Assembly (NCBI GenBank): GCA_029071325.1
Contig: JAIEAP010000002.1
Location: forward strand, 51,481 to 115,480
Origin: Lachnospiraceae bacterium
GTDB lineage: Bacteria; Bacillota; Clostridia; Lachnospirales; Lachnospiraceae
Reading direction: 5' to 3'
DNA length: 64,000 bases
The notes beneath the pieces are model-generated. The model made no database searches, had not been told where the DNA came from, and was given only the letters and a program-made list of their open reading frames with translations. Positions 34,751 to 43,235 of the stretch are shown here, in pieces. Each line of letters begins with the position of its first letter. The first letter of the stretch is position 1. Position numbers and translations under genes: made by a program.

Positions 34751-35777
34751 GAAAAAGACTCTGCTCAACGCATTGTTTCTCATATTGGTATTTGCACTTA
34801 CCATATACAGCATTTTCCATGGACAGGATATGGATGAGCTGTTGATGTATATTAAGCAGGCGGATCTGCGTTACTGGGCAGTATCTATTGTATGCGTGAT
34901 TTTTTTTATCGGAAGCGAATCGGTAATCATATATTACATGATGCGCAGTATTCAGCAGAAGATCAGGCTGGGGCATTGCTTCTTATATTCCTTTGTGGGA
35001 TTTTTCTGGAGCTGTATCACACCGTCTGCTACGGGAGGACAGCCTGCGCAGATCTATTATATGCGCAAGGATAAGCTGTCGATTCCGATATCTACATTGG
35101 TTTTGATGATCGTCACCATCACATACAAGCTGGTGTTGGTGGTGATCGGACTTGGAGTCATTTTGTTTCGCCCTCCGGTCATTATGGAGTACCTAAAACC
35201 GGTCATGGGCTGGTGTTATCTGGGTATTGCCCTGAATGTGTTCTGTGTGGCGTTTATGATGCTGCTGGTATTTCATCCCACAATGGCCAAGAATATGCTA
35301 AAATCCCTCATACGGTTTCTGGGCAGGATACATCTGATGCGCCGTGTGGATCATTACCTGGATAAAGTGGAGCAATCCATGGTGCAGTATCAGGATGTGG
35401 CGGTGTATTTCAGGACACATAAGCTGGTAGTGGCAAATGTGTTTGGGATCACGGTAGTGCAGCGTCTGCTGCTGTTCTTCGTGACATATTTGACCTGCAG
35501 GTCTTTTGGCATCTACACGGCTGATATGGTTACGATAGTGATATTGCAGGGAATGATCTCCGTGGCGGTGGATATGCTTCCGCTTCCGGGAGGGATGGGA
35601 ATCAGTGAGCAGTTGTTCCTGGCTATATTCCTGCCCATATGCGGCACCCTGACGCTGCCGGCAATGGTGGTGAGTCGTGGGCTCAGCTATTATACAGAAC
35701 TTATTATCAGCGCTGTTATGACGGTGGTGGCACATCTGACGATAGGCAGACAGAAGAAAGAGGAGAAGTTACAATGA
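34740..35777 (+). CDS. Flippase-like membrane protein (LPG synthase TM / AglD family)
   Basis: A 345-residue integral membrane protein with eight or so helices and the family signature PSATGGQPAQIYYM plus the C-terminal LPLPGGMGISEQLFL. It corresponds to the flippase half of MprF without the aminoacyl transferase half. The first of two adjacent ATGs is at 34740, inside the PAP2 gene. Its stop overlaps pssA (ATGA). Likely it moves a phospholipid or lipid-linked product across the membrane. Confidence 0.85.
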   Translation: MMNKKKTLLNALFLILVFALTIYSIFHGQDMDELLMYIKQADLRYWAVSIVCVIFFIGSESVIIYYMMRSIQQKIRLGHCFLYSFVGFFWSCITPSATGGQPAQIYYMRKDKLSIPISTLVLMIVTITYKLVLVVIGLGVILFRPPVIMEYLKPVMGWCYLGIALNVFCVAFMMLLVFHPTMAKNMLKSLIRFLGRIHLMRRVDHYLDKVEQSMVQYQDVAVYFRTHKLVVANVFGITVVQRLLLFFVTYLTCRSFGIYTADMVTIVILQGMISVAVDMLPLPGGMGISEQLFLAIFLPICGTLTLPAMVVSRGLSYYTELIISAVMTVVAHLTIGRQKKEEKLQ

Positions 35778-36457
35778 TAGGTTTTTATAATTATACGGTG
35801 ATTTTAACATATGTGAGTCTCGTATGCTCTGTGTTCGGCATGACGCAGGCGGTCAGCGGTCATTATCGTATTGCCATCGTGTGTCTTGCCCTGTCGGGAC
35901 TTATGGATATGTTTGACGGCAAGATCGCCAGGACTAAGAAGGACCGCACGGATGACGAGAAGCTGTTCGGGGTGCAGATCGATTCCCTGTGCGATGTGGT
36001 GTGCTTCGGCGTTTTCCCGGCGCTGCTTTGCTGGGGATTGGGGGTTCAGGGAATATTGGGAACTATCGTGATCTGCTATTACAGCGTATGCTCGGTAATC
36101 CGTCTTGCCTTCTTCAATGTTCTGGAGACCAACCGGCAGCGGGTGGAGGATGGAGCCAACAAGTATTACCGTGGACTGCCCATCACTACCATGTCAATTG
36201 TACTGCCTATCATCTTTTTGTTGAATTTCTATATTTCGGAGCGTATGTTCCATTATGTTCTGGTGGTGACGTTTCTCGTGGTTGGGACATTGTTTATTGT
36301 GAACTTTAAACTGCGCAAGCCGTCCAATGCCATGCTGGTGGTGCTGGTGTCCGTGGTGGCAGTGGCGGTAGTGGCGATCCTGTTGTTTTCCAAATACCAT
36401 GTAACGTTCCCATTCTTAAAAAATCAGGACTGGGCAATACACAATCTGCTGGAGTAG
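35774..36457 (+). CDS. pssA: CDP-alcohol phosphatidyltransferase, probably phosphatidylserine synthase
   Basis: A 227-residue membrane enzyme of the CDP-alcohol phosphatidyltransferase family. The signature reads DGKIAR followed by G-VQI-D-SLC-D, with 12 residues between Arg and Gly instead of the textbook 8. Immediately downstream psd implies the product is phosphatidylserine. The true start is the ATG at 35774 (AGGAG upstream, 4-bp overlap with the flippase gene). About six membrane helices follow the catalytic region. Confidence 0.9.
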   Translation: MIGFYNYTVILTYVSLVCSVFGMTQAVSGHYRIAIVCLALSGLMDMFDGKIARTKKDRTDDEKLFGVQIDSLCDVVCFGVFPALLCWGLGVQGILGTIVICYYSVCSVIRLAFFNVLETNRQRVEDGANKYYRGLPITTMSIVLPIIFLLNFYISERMFHYVLVVTFLVVGTLFIVNFKLRKPSNAMLVVLVSVVAVAVVAILLFSKYHVTFPFLKNQDWAIHNLLE

Positions 36458-36499
36458 TTTTTGACAGCACAACATGATTTTCGGGAGGAAAAAAGATAT

Positions 36500-37366
36500 A
36501 TGAAATGCGTAGATCGATCAGGCAGAGAATTAGTAGAAGATCAGGGACAGCAGCGCATTCTGCGCTTCTTATATGAGCAGCGACTGGGACAGAGCTTTCT
36601 GTCCCTTTTGATTCGTCCGCGGGTATCAAAGCTTGCCGGAAGGATTTTGGACAGCCGCTTGTCTGGACTGGCAATTGCATCTTTTCGGAAACGGCATCAG
36701 ATATCTATGGAGGATTTTGAAGAACGGACCTACCGCTCTTATAACGATTTTTTTACCAGGCGTATCAAGCCAGGAAAACGGGCCTTTTCGGATGTCCCCA
36801 GTGAACTGTGCGCACCCTGCGACAGCAGATTGAGTGTGTATCCCATCCATGAGGATGCGCATCTGACCGTGAAGGATACGGTATATACCATGGAGAGCCT
36901 GTTTCACAGCCGCCGGATTCCCAAGTATTACAAGGGCGGAACCCTATGTATCTTCCGGCTTGCCGTGGAGGATTATCACCGCTACTGTTATGTAGATGAC
37001 GGCAGGAAGTCGAAAAACTACCGGATACCGGGAGTGTTTCATACGGTAAATCCTCTGGCAAATGATGTGTATCCCATCTATAAGGAGAATACCAGAGAAT
37101 TTTCCGTGCTGGACAGCGTTCACTTTGGCAAAATTCTGATGATGGAAGTAGGAGCGCTTATGGTGGGAAGGATCGTCAACCATCACCAGGAGAGAGACGT
37201 GCAGCGAGGTGAGGAGAAAGGCTTCTTTGAGTTTGGCGGAAGCACAGTAATCCTCTGCTTTCCGGCAGGGTGCGTGCAGATACATGATGATATTTTAAAA
37301 AATTCCGCTGCTGGAATGGAAACGAAGGTGCGCCAGGGAGAAACGATTGGATTTTCCATAAAATAA
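36500..37366 (+). CDS. psd: Phosphatidylserine decarboxylase proenzyme
   Basis: Pyruvoyl-dependent decarboxylase making phosphatidylethanolamine. The C-terminal self-cleavage site is FGGST (cleavage before Ser), and conserved upstream segments are PCDSRLSVYP, FRLAVEDYHRYCYVDDG with the catalytic His, and VNPLANDVYPIY. 288 residues. I use the ATG at 36500 after GGGAGG; the TTG at 36461 lacks support. It completes the PssA-Psd pathway in this operon. Confidence 0.94.
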   Translation: MKCVDRSGRELVEDQGQQRILRFLYEQRLGQSFLSLLIRPRVSKLAGRILDSRLSGLAIASFRKRHQISMEDFEERTYRSYNDFFTRRIKPGKRAFSDVPSELCAPCDSRLSVYPIHEDAHLTVKDTVYTMESLFHSRRIPKYYKGGTLCIFRLAVEDYHRYCYVDDGRKSKNYRIPGVFHTVNPLANDVYPIYKENTREFSVLDSVHFGKILMMEVGALMVGRIVNHHQERDVQRGEEKGFFEFGGSTVILCFPAGCVQIHDDILKNSAAGMETKVRQGETIGFSIK

Positions 37367-37418
37367 CAGATGCATTCACGGAGAAAAACATAAAATCTTC
37401 ATACCATCTCCATATTTG

Positions 37419-37445
37419 TGTAATAAAATGTAACAAATTTGTAAT
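37419..37445 (+). promoter_or_regulatory. WalR-like binding boxes upstream of cell-wall hydrolase
   Basis: Three TGTAAY half-sites occur: TGTAAT (37419), TGTAAC (37429) and TGTAAT (37440). The last two are separated by exactly 5 bases (TGTAAC-AAATT-TGTAAT, 37429-37445), matching the WalR consensus TGTWAH-N5-TGTWAH. A further TGTAAA lies at 37470. Position 60 bp ahead of an NlpC/P60 hydrolase gene fits WalRK control of autolysins. Confidence 0.6.
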
Positions 37446-37507
37446 AAACGAATACGCGTAATGCGGATTTGTAAAATTTGTGAAATCCACAAAAAGGAGA
37501 TAAGGCA

Positions 37508-38716
37508 ATGAAGTGGAAATTTGTACAGGCATTGATTTTAGGAAGCTGCGCCATGGCGTTAGCGGCAGGCGCAGCCGGAAGATATAAAGCACAAACCGAA
37601 ACCAGGGAGACGTTCCGGGAACTTACGCCGGTGTTGGAAGATTACGCAGCGGTGACGAGGGAGGCTCATGATGTTCCTGTTGTGACAAGCAGTGGTGCCG
37701 CTTCGGCGCTGTCGGAACAGTTTGCTGCATGGCAGGAGCAGATGGATGCATGGGAGGAGGAGCGTCAGGCTGCCCGAAGAGCAGAAGAAGAAGCCACAAG
37801 AGAAGCGGATGAGGAAGCTGCGGAACCGAAGCTGGCGGTAGGTCTGGCATCAAGCTACGTCAATGTGAGGGAGCGGCCGGATACGCAGGCGCAGATAGTG
37901 GGAAAACTCTATCAGAACGGTGTGGGAGAGGTACTGAAGGAGGAGAACGGATGGTATCTCATCCGGTCTGGCTCCGTAACCGGGTATGTGAATGGAGAAT
38001 ATGTGCTGACCGGTGAAGAGGGGGCGGCATTGGCGGCGCAGCTGGGGCAGCGCCTGGCAGTGGTGCATGCCGATGTTCTCAGAGTTCGTATGGAGCCATC
38101 CACGGAAGCCGTGATTCTGGATATGATACCAGGCGGTGCTACGCTTGCGGTTACCGGAGAGCAGGAGGGCTGGGTGAAGGTCCGTGTGGCGGCAGGAGAA
38201 GGATATGTGTCACGGGATTATGTAGAAGTCTATACCAGATATCAGACGGCAGAGTCAGTTCAGGAAGAAGCACAAAGGCGGGCGCGTGAGGCGGAATCTC
38301 ACAGGCAGCCTACAGTTGCAACGGCATCGAAGGGTGCATCCACCGGCAGTACGTCATCGGACAGCAGCGTTTCGCTGGGCAGGCAGATTGCGGATTATGC
38401 ATTGCAGTTTGTAGGCAATCCGTATGTTTACGGTGGAACCAGCCTTACGGATGGAGCGGACTGTTCCGGCTTTGTGCAGAGTGTATATAAGAATTTTGGC
38501 ATATTGCTGCCCAGAACATCAGGAGAACAGGGCGCCTGCGGAATATCTGTAGGAGGGCTTGATGCGGCACAGCCGGGAGATCTTATCTATTATTCCGGTC
38601 ATATCGGTATTTATATCGGAAACGGTCAGATCGTGCATGCAAGTACGTCCCAGTCCGGAATCAAGGTTTCCAGTGCGAATTTCAGACCGATACTGTCCGT
38701 CCGCAGGATTGTGTAG
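37508..38716 (+). CDS. Secreted SH3-NlpC/P60 peptidoglycan endopeptidase
   Basis: A 402-residue exported cell-wall hydrolase. The N terminus is a signal peptide (charged MKWK, hydrophobic stretch to about residue 22). Two bacterial SH3 domains follow (about 112-160, SSYVNVRERPDTQAQIVG; about 178-235, DVLRVRMEPSTEAVILD), then a Ser/Thr-rich linker and an NlpC/P60 domain (about 295-402) with catalytic Cys in GADCSGFVQSVY and His in GHIGIYIG, with the second His in QIVHAS. A perfect AAGGAG ribosome site precedes it. The acidic/Glu-rich stretch 70-105 may be a coiled spacer. Confidence 0.93.
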   Translation: MKWKFVQALILGSCAMALAAGAAGRYKAQTETRETFRELTPVLEDYAAVTREAHDVPVVTSSGAASALSEQFAAWQEQMDAWEEERQAARRAEEEATREADEEAAEPKLAVGLASSYVNVRERPDTQAQIVGKLYQNGVGEVLKEENGWYLIRSGSVTGYVNGEYVLTGEEGAALAAQLGQRLAVVHADVLRVRMEPSTEAVILDMIPGGATLAVTGEQEGWVKVRVAAGEGYVSRDYVEVYTRYQTAESVQEEAQRRAREAESHRQPTVATASKGASTGSTSSDSSVSLGRQIADYALQFVGNPYVYGGTSLTDGADCSGFVQSVYKNFGILLPRTSGEQGACGISVGGLDAAQPGDLIYYSGHIGIYIGNGQIVHASTSQSGIKVSSANFRPILSVRRIV

Positions 38717-38789
38717 ATATGGTCAGATTATCTGCTTTGCGGGCATAATATTTCTTGCGATTTGGAATAGTAAGTACCAGGAGGTGCTT

Positions 38790-39224
38790 ATGGAATCGAA
38801 GGGAACGATTATTGTCAGACAGCAGGTGGGAACCATGTCCGGTTCGCTGCGCCGTCAGCTGGAGGAGGAGGGCTACCGGATTGTTCGTGAAAAGGAACCG
38901 TGCAGTCTTCCCATCGGGGACGGGAGTCTGGAGTTAATGGTGGAGGGGCACAATCTTAAGTGCGGAGAGGAAACGGTGCATCTGACGCCCAGTGAATACA
39001 ATATACTCTATACCATGCTGCAGTCTCCGGGACGGGTGTTCAGCAGGGATCAGTTGATCACCTATGCCCTGGATGCTTCTTTTGACGGTTATGACCGCAC
39101 GATAGATACTTATATCAAAAGCATACGCAGAAAAATAGGCCGGGATTCTAGCAAGCCCAGTTGTATAAGGACCGTTCATGGTGTGGGTTATAAGTATGTG
39201 CCGGACAACGGAGGGAAAGCGTGA
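38790..39224 (+). CDS. OmpR-type winged-helix regulator lacking a receiver domain
   Basis: A 144-residue protein. Residues about 50-140 form a complete Trans_reg_C winged helix (LTPSEYNILYTMLQSPGRVFSRDQL, DRTIDTYIKSIRRKIG, IRTVHGVGYKYV). The first ~45 residues are too short for a receiver and show no phospho-Asp pocket, so control cannot be by standard phosphorylation. AGGAGG lies 8 bp before the ATG at 38790, so the short form is genuine and not a misplaced start. It overlaps the MATE gene by 4 bp, suggesting it regulates that exporter. Confidence 0.85.
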   Translation: MESKGTIIVRQQVGTMSGSLRRQLEEEGYRIVREKEPCSLPIGDGSLELMVEGHNLKCGEETVHLTPSEYNILYTMLQSPGRVFSRDQLITYALDASFDGYDRTIDTYIKSIRRKIGRDSSKPSCIRTVHGVGYKYVPDNGGKA

Positions 39225-40588
39225 GTGACAGGGCAGCCGCAGGAGCGCGCAGGGAAATGCTGACAGAGCCGGTTCCGGGCCTGATACGTTCTCTGGCAAT
39301 GCCTACGGTGGTGAGTACGTTAATTACTTCCGTATACAATATTGCAGATACTTTTTTTGTGGCGAAGCTGGGAACGGAGGCATCCGGCGGCGTGGGCATT
39401 GTCTTTGCTCTGATGGCGCTCATTCAGGCGGCAGGCTTTGCCATCGGAATGGGAGCCGGCAGCACTATTTCCAGGCTGTTGGGGGAGAAGCAGGAGAGGG
39501 AAGCGCAGGTACTGGCTTCTACCGGTGTGTTCTTATCACTGGTATTCGGAGCGGCAGTCATGGCGGCAGGTCTTCTTTTTCTGGAGCCCTTGATGCGGAT
39601 TCTGGGAGCAACGGACAGTATTTTGCCCTATGCAGTGGAGTATGGGAGATATATTCTCTATGGTGCGCCTGTTATGACAGCGTCCTTTGTCCTGGGGAGC
39701 CTATTGCGTTCGGAGGGCAGGGCGAAATGGTCTATGATTGGCATCGGAGCGGGAGGCCTGCTGAACCTTGTGCTGGCGCCGGTGTTTATTTTTCTGTGTG
39801 AGTGGGGGATTTCGGGAGCGGCCATTGCCACGGCGGTCAGTCAGACCGTCTCTTTTCTTGTTCTGGTGGGTGGGTTTATCGGCAAAAGGAGTGTGCTGCA
39901 TTTGTCTGTCCGCTGTATTGCCAGACGCCGGGAAAGCTATGGTATTATTATAAAGCAGGGTTTTCCGTCGTTTTTGCGCCAGGGGCTTGCCAGCGTAGCA
40001 ACGGTGGCGCTGAATCATCAGAGCGCGGCCTGTTCGGATTCCGCTGTGGCGGCAATGACCATTGCAGGAAAAATATTTATGGTGGCATTTAGCCTGATGA
40101 TTGGTTTCGGACAGGGATTTCAGCCGGTGATCGGCTTTAATTACGGGGCGGAAAAGTGGAACAGAGTACGGCAGTCCGTACGCTTTACATTGAAATGGAG
40201 CACTCTTCTGGCTGTTGCGCTGGGGGCGGGCGGTTTCTTCTTTGCAGAAAAGCTGATGGGATTGTTTCAGCAGACGGATGATCAGGTGGTTGCCATCGGA
40301 GCATATGCCCTGCGGGCACAGAGTCTGGCGCTGCCGCTGGTTCCGGTGGGCATTGTGGGAAACATGGTATTCCAGGCAGTGGGAAAGGCAGGAATATCTA
40401 CCTTCCTGTCGGCGCTGCGCCAGGGAATCGTGTTTCTGCCGTTGATCTGGCTTATGCCCAGTTTGTGGGGGCTTGCAGGAGTACAACTGGCACAGGCGGT
40501 ATCGGACGGGATTACGGCGATGGTGTGCATTCCATTCTTGATTATCTTTTGGCGGAGGATGCGTAAGAAGGAACAGAATATTAAATAA
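39221..40588 (+). CDS. MATE-family efflux transporter
   Basis: A 455-residue protein with about 12 membrane helices in two homologous halves. Typical MATE features include PTVVSTLITSVYNIADTFFVAKLG, GMGAGSTISRLLGEK and FGQGFQPVIGFNYGAEKWNRV. It exports drugs or metabolites using an ion gradient. The GTG start overlaps the regulator stop (GTGA) with GGAGGG upstream. Confidence 0.93.
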   Translation: MSDRAAAGARREMLTEPVPGLIRSLAMPTVVSTLITSVYNIADTFFVAKLGTEASGGVGIVFALMALIQAAGFAIGMGAGSTISRLLGEKQEREAQVLASTGVFLSLVFGAAVMAAGLLFLEPLMRILGATDSILPYAVEYGRYILYGAPVMTASFVLGSLLRSEGRAKWSMIGIGAGGLLNLVLAPVFIFLCEWGISGAAIATAVSQTVSFLVLVGGFIGKRSVLHLSVRCIARRRESYGIIIKQGFPSFLRQGLASVATVALNHQSAACSDSAVAAMTIAGKIFMVAFSLMIGFGQGFQPVIGFNYGAEKWNRVRQSVRFTLKWSTLLAVALGAGGFFFAEKLMGLFQQTDDQVVAIGAYALRAQSLALPLVPVGIVGNMVFQAVGKAGISTFLSALRQGIVFLPLIWLMPSLWGLAGVQLAQAVSDGITAMVCIPFLIIFWRRMRKKEQNIK

Positions 40589-40729
40589 AATATCACCGTT
40601 TCTACAGAAAATTAAAAGAATATTAAAAGACCGATGACGTAAATTAGTGTATGATTATAAGCAGATAGAATCATGTAGATGCCGCAGGGATTTGGGAAGG
40701 CGTATATACCGACAGGAGAAGTGTGTAAG

Positions 40730-41551
40730 ATGGCATATAGTAATAACAGAGGAAGGAATTCACGGGGAGGGAATTCATATCGGAAGGGTGGATCCAGCAG
40801 GAGCGGACAGTCTAATGCGGCGCGTTACCGGCGGATGCGCAGGAGAAGAAGACGCCGTATACAGATGCTGCTGCGGCTGGGCGTTTTGGTAATGGGGCTG
40901 GTACTGGTGATATTTGCCGTGAGCAGGCTTGTAGGTTTGTTGACCGGTGAGGACAGTCCGGTGCTGCCGGTGTTAAGTCAGGAGAAGGAGGACAAATCGG
41001 AGAAAACGGTCAGTAAGGTGACGGTGCCGCCGCCCGATTATGAAGTACAGCTGCTGACGGTCAATCCGTATTCAAGACCGGGCGATGCGTTGGAGCAGGT
41101 AAACGGTGTGGTCGTACACTGGACGGCAAACCCCGGCACTACAGCGCGGCAGAACAGGAGTTATTTTGAGAATCTGAAGGATACCCATGAGACGTCTGCC
41201 AGCAGTCATTTTGTCATCGGAATAGAGGGAGAACTGATACAGTGTATTCCGTGTAATGAGATCGCTTACGCATCCAATGACCGTAATGCGGATACCATTT
41301 CCGTTGAGTGTTGTATCACGGACAATACGGGCAGGTTCACACAGGAAACGTATGATACGCTGGTACATTTGGTGGCATGGCTGCGCTGCAGATATGACCT
41401 GAAAACAGAAGATGTGATCCGGCACTATGATGTGACCGGCAAGGATTGTCCCAAATATTTTGTGGACCATGAGGATGCCTGGGAACAGTTCCGGGAGGAT
41501 GTAGACGATTACATACAGCAGAACGGTGTTCTGGAGAATGATACGACGTAA
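40730..41551 (+). CDS. Membrane-anchored N-acetylmuramoyl-L-alanine amidase (Amidase_2)
   Basis: A 273-residue protein with a very basic Ser/Arg/Gly-rich cytoplasmic N tail (about 1-42), one membrane helix (about 45-67), and an extracellular Amidase_2/PGRP domain. Zinc ligands: His in VVVHWTA, His in IRHYDVTGKDCP, and the Cys of the same segment. It should cleave the amide bond between muramic acid and the stem peptide. I start at 40730 (AGGAG upstream) rather than the upstream in-frame ATG. Its TAA stop is supplied by the inverted-repeat element at 41548-41632. Confidence 0.88.
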   Translation: MAYSNNRGRNSRGGNSYRKGGSSRSGQSNAARYRRMRRRRRRRIQMLLRLGVLVMGLVLVIFAVSRLVGLLTGEDSPVLPVLSQEKEDKSEKTVSKVTVPPPDYEVQLLTVNPYSRPGDALEQVNGVVVHWTANPGTTARQNRSYFENLKDTHETSASSHFVIGIEGELIQCIPCNEIAYASNDRNADTISVECCITDNTGRFTQETYDTLVHLVAWLRCRYDLKTEDVIRHYDVTGKDCPKYFVDHEDAWEQFREDVDDYIQQNGVLENDTT

Positions 41552-41632
41552 CAGTTCAGCCATTGCTTGTATTACATGCGAATCACGCTTGCGTGAATGA
41601 GCGTGTACTGCAGGCAATGGCTGAACTGTTAC
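41548..41632. repeat. 85-bp hairpin element overlapping the amidase stop codon
   Basis: Perfect 19-bp terminal arms, GTAACAGTTCAGCCATTGC (41548-41566) and its complement (41614-41632). The inner part also pairs with mismatches down to the centre CACGC-TT-GCGTG (about 41584-41596). There is no T-tract, so it is not an ordinary terminator. The TAA stop of the upstream gene (41549-41551) lies inside the left arm. Terminal bases resemble those of the element at 56793-56967. Confidence 0.85.
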
Positions 41633-41649
41633 ATACATGAAGGAAATGC

Positions 41650-41678
41650 TTGCCAAATTCCTTGTTTTCAAGTATCAT
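41650..41678 (+). promoter_or_regulatory. Promoter of the HEAT-methyltransferase gene
   Basis: TTGCCA (41650-41655), 17-bp spacer, TATCAT (41673-41678), each 5 of 6 to consensus. The start of transcription near 41685 places the translation start downstream, supporting the ATG at 41749. Confidence 0.65.
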
Positions 41679-41748
41679 AGGAATAGTTAAAGCGATACCG
41701 ATTCCGGGAGTCAGAAGGTTCCCGTGTCATGAAGGATGCATCAAAAGT

Positions 41749-43230
41749 ATGATAGAGGAATTGTGCGGCAAGTTATCGGCTCAGCATGAGATCAGAGCAA
41801 GTTTAATACAGTTGAAGCAACTGGTGAAGGAACCGGATGCATTGCATGAGTGGCGGCAATACCATGTGAAGCATCCTGTTTTGTTTGCGTTTTTACAGGA
41901 TGGCGATCCCAAGGTACGCAAAAACGCGGCGCTTCTGTTGGGTGTGACGGAAGGCGATGCCGCGGCAGATGCGCTATATGACGCTTATTGCAGTGAGGAG
42001 ACGCTGTTTGTGCGCAGCGCATATCTGATCGGTATGGCAGGGGTGGATATGAGCGCGCATCGCGAGGAGCTTGACGGCATTTACCGGGAGCTTCTTGCAA
42101 AAGAGGTGCCGGAACATGAGCGCAAGCACCGGAGCGAGGAAATTCATGCCCTGTCAAAGGTTCTTCGGAATATGACGAAGGAAAAATGTCACCGCTTCTA
42201 CGGTTATGAAGCACCGATGGAAGTCCTGCTTACCACCAATCCCGCCTACCGGGAGGTGACGGCGAGACAGATTCAGAGCGCGCATCCCAGGTTGACGCCT
42301 GCCGGAGTCAAAGTGGAGAATGCCAATCTGCGGGAATTGCTGGGAATACGGACTTACCGGGAGCTATTGTTCCTGCTTCCGGGCGGACATCATATACCGC
42401 CGGAACCAGAGGCGATAGCCGCCGCATTTGTGAGGGCGGGGGTTGTTGGAATCATGCGGCAGATGCATGAGGGAGATGCACCTTATTATTTCCGTCTGGA
42501 GATAAGGATTGATATGCCGGAGCCCCAGAGGGGAATCCTGATCCAGAAGGCGGCGGCACAGATTGAGTTGCAGAGCGGCAACGAGCTTATCAATGCACCG
42601 GACGGTTATGAGGTGGAATTGCGGTTGACGCAGAATAAGGACGGCAGTCTCTATCCCTCCATGAAGCTTTTCACAATTCCTATGCGGCGTTTTAGTTATC
42701 GGAAGGAAGCCGTAGCGGCGTCCATCCATCCGGCTAACGCAGCGTTATTGATGCAGCTGGCAGAGCCGTATCTAAAGGAAGGGGCACAGGTGCTGGATCC
42801 ATTTTGCGGTGTGGGTACGATGCTCATTGAGCGGGACATGCTGGTGCCGGCTGGAGATATGTACGGGACAGATATCTTTGGGGAAGCAATCGTGAAGGCA
42901 CGGGAAAATGCTGCTGCCGCAGGCCGGGCAGTTAATTACATCAATCGTGATTTCTTTGATTTTACACATAAATACCTGTTTGATGAGATCGTGACCAATA
43001 TGCCCATGCGGGGCAGGCGGACGAAGGAGGAACAGGATGCTTTTTACGGAATCTTCTTTGTGCGTGCGGCAAAGCTGCTGCGTCCTGAGGCGTTGTTGAT
43101 GCTTTATACGAATGAAGAAGGCTTTGTCAAGAAGCAGCTCCGGCTTCATAAGGAGTATCGCCTGCTGGAAGAATTCTGCATTCGCAAAAAGGATGGGTTC
43201 TATTTATTTTTAATCAGGTTCAAGGGGTAA
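41749..43230 (+). CDS. HEAT-like domain fused to RlmKL/TrmN-type methyltransferase
   Basis: A 493-residue protein. The N-terminal ~150 residues carry HEAT-like helices (DPKVRKNAALLLGV, LFVRSAYLIGMAGVD). The middle may hold a degenerate RNA-binding segment. The C-terminal third is a UPF0020-type SAM methyltransferase with motif I VLDPFCGVGTMLIER, acidic YGTDIFGEA, and motif IV TNMPMRGRR. That motif IV is NMPM rather than the NPPY seen in N-methylating enzymes, so chemistry or target base is uncertain. I infer an RNA-modifying enzyme. The start ATG at 41749 has only a distant AAGGA; promoter position supports it. The diguanylate cyclase gene follows after 5 bp. Confidence 0.78.
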   Translation: MIEELCGKLSAQHEIRASLIQLKQLVKEPDALHEWRQYHVKHPVLFAFLQDGDPKVRKNAALLLGVTEGDAAADALYDAYCSEETLFVRSAYLIGMAGVDMSAHREELDGIYRELLAKEVPEHERKHRSEEIHALSKVLRNMTKEKCHRFYGYEAPMEVLLTTNPAYREVTARQIQSAHPRLTPAGVKVENANLRELLGIRTYRELLFLLPGGHHIPPEPEAIAAAFVRAGVVGIMRQMHEGDAPYYFRLEIRIDMPEPQRGILIQKAAAQIELQSGNELINAPDGYEVELRLTQNKDGSLYPSMKLFTIPMRRFSYRKEAVAASIHPANAALLMQLAEPYLKEGAQVLDPFCGVGTMLIERDMLVPAGDMYGTDIFGEAIVKARENAAAAGRAVNYINRDFFDFTHKYLFDEIVTNMPMRGRRTKEEQDAFYGIFFVRAAKLLRPEALLMLYTNEEGFVKKQLRLHKEYRLLEEFCIRKKDGFYLFLIRFKG

Positions 43231-43235
43231 GGACA

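Noticed and set aside
41584..41640. Hairpin at 41548 as the amidase terminator
   Set aside because: No run of T follows the stem on either strand and the stem is far longer than needed.
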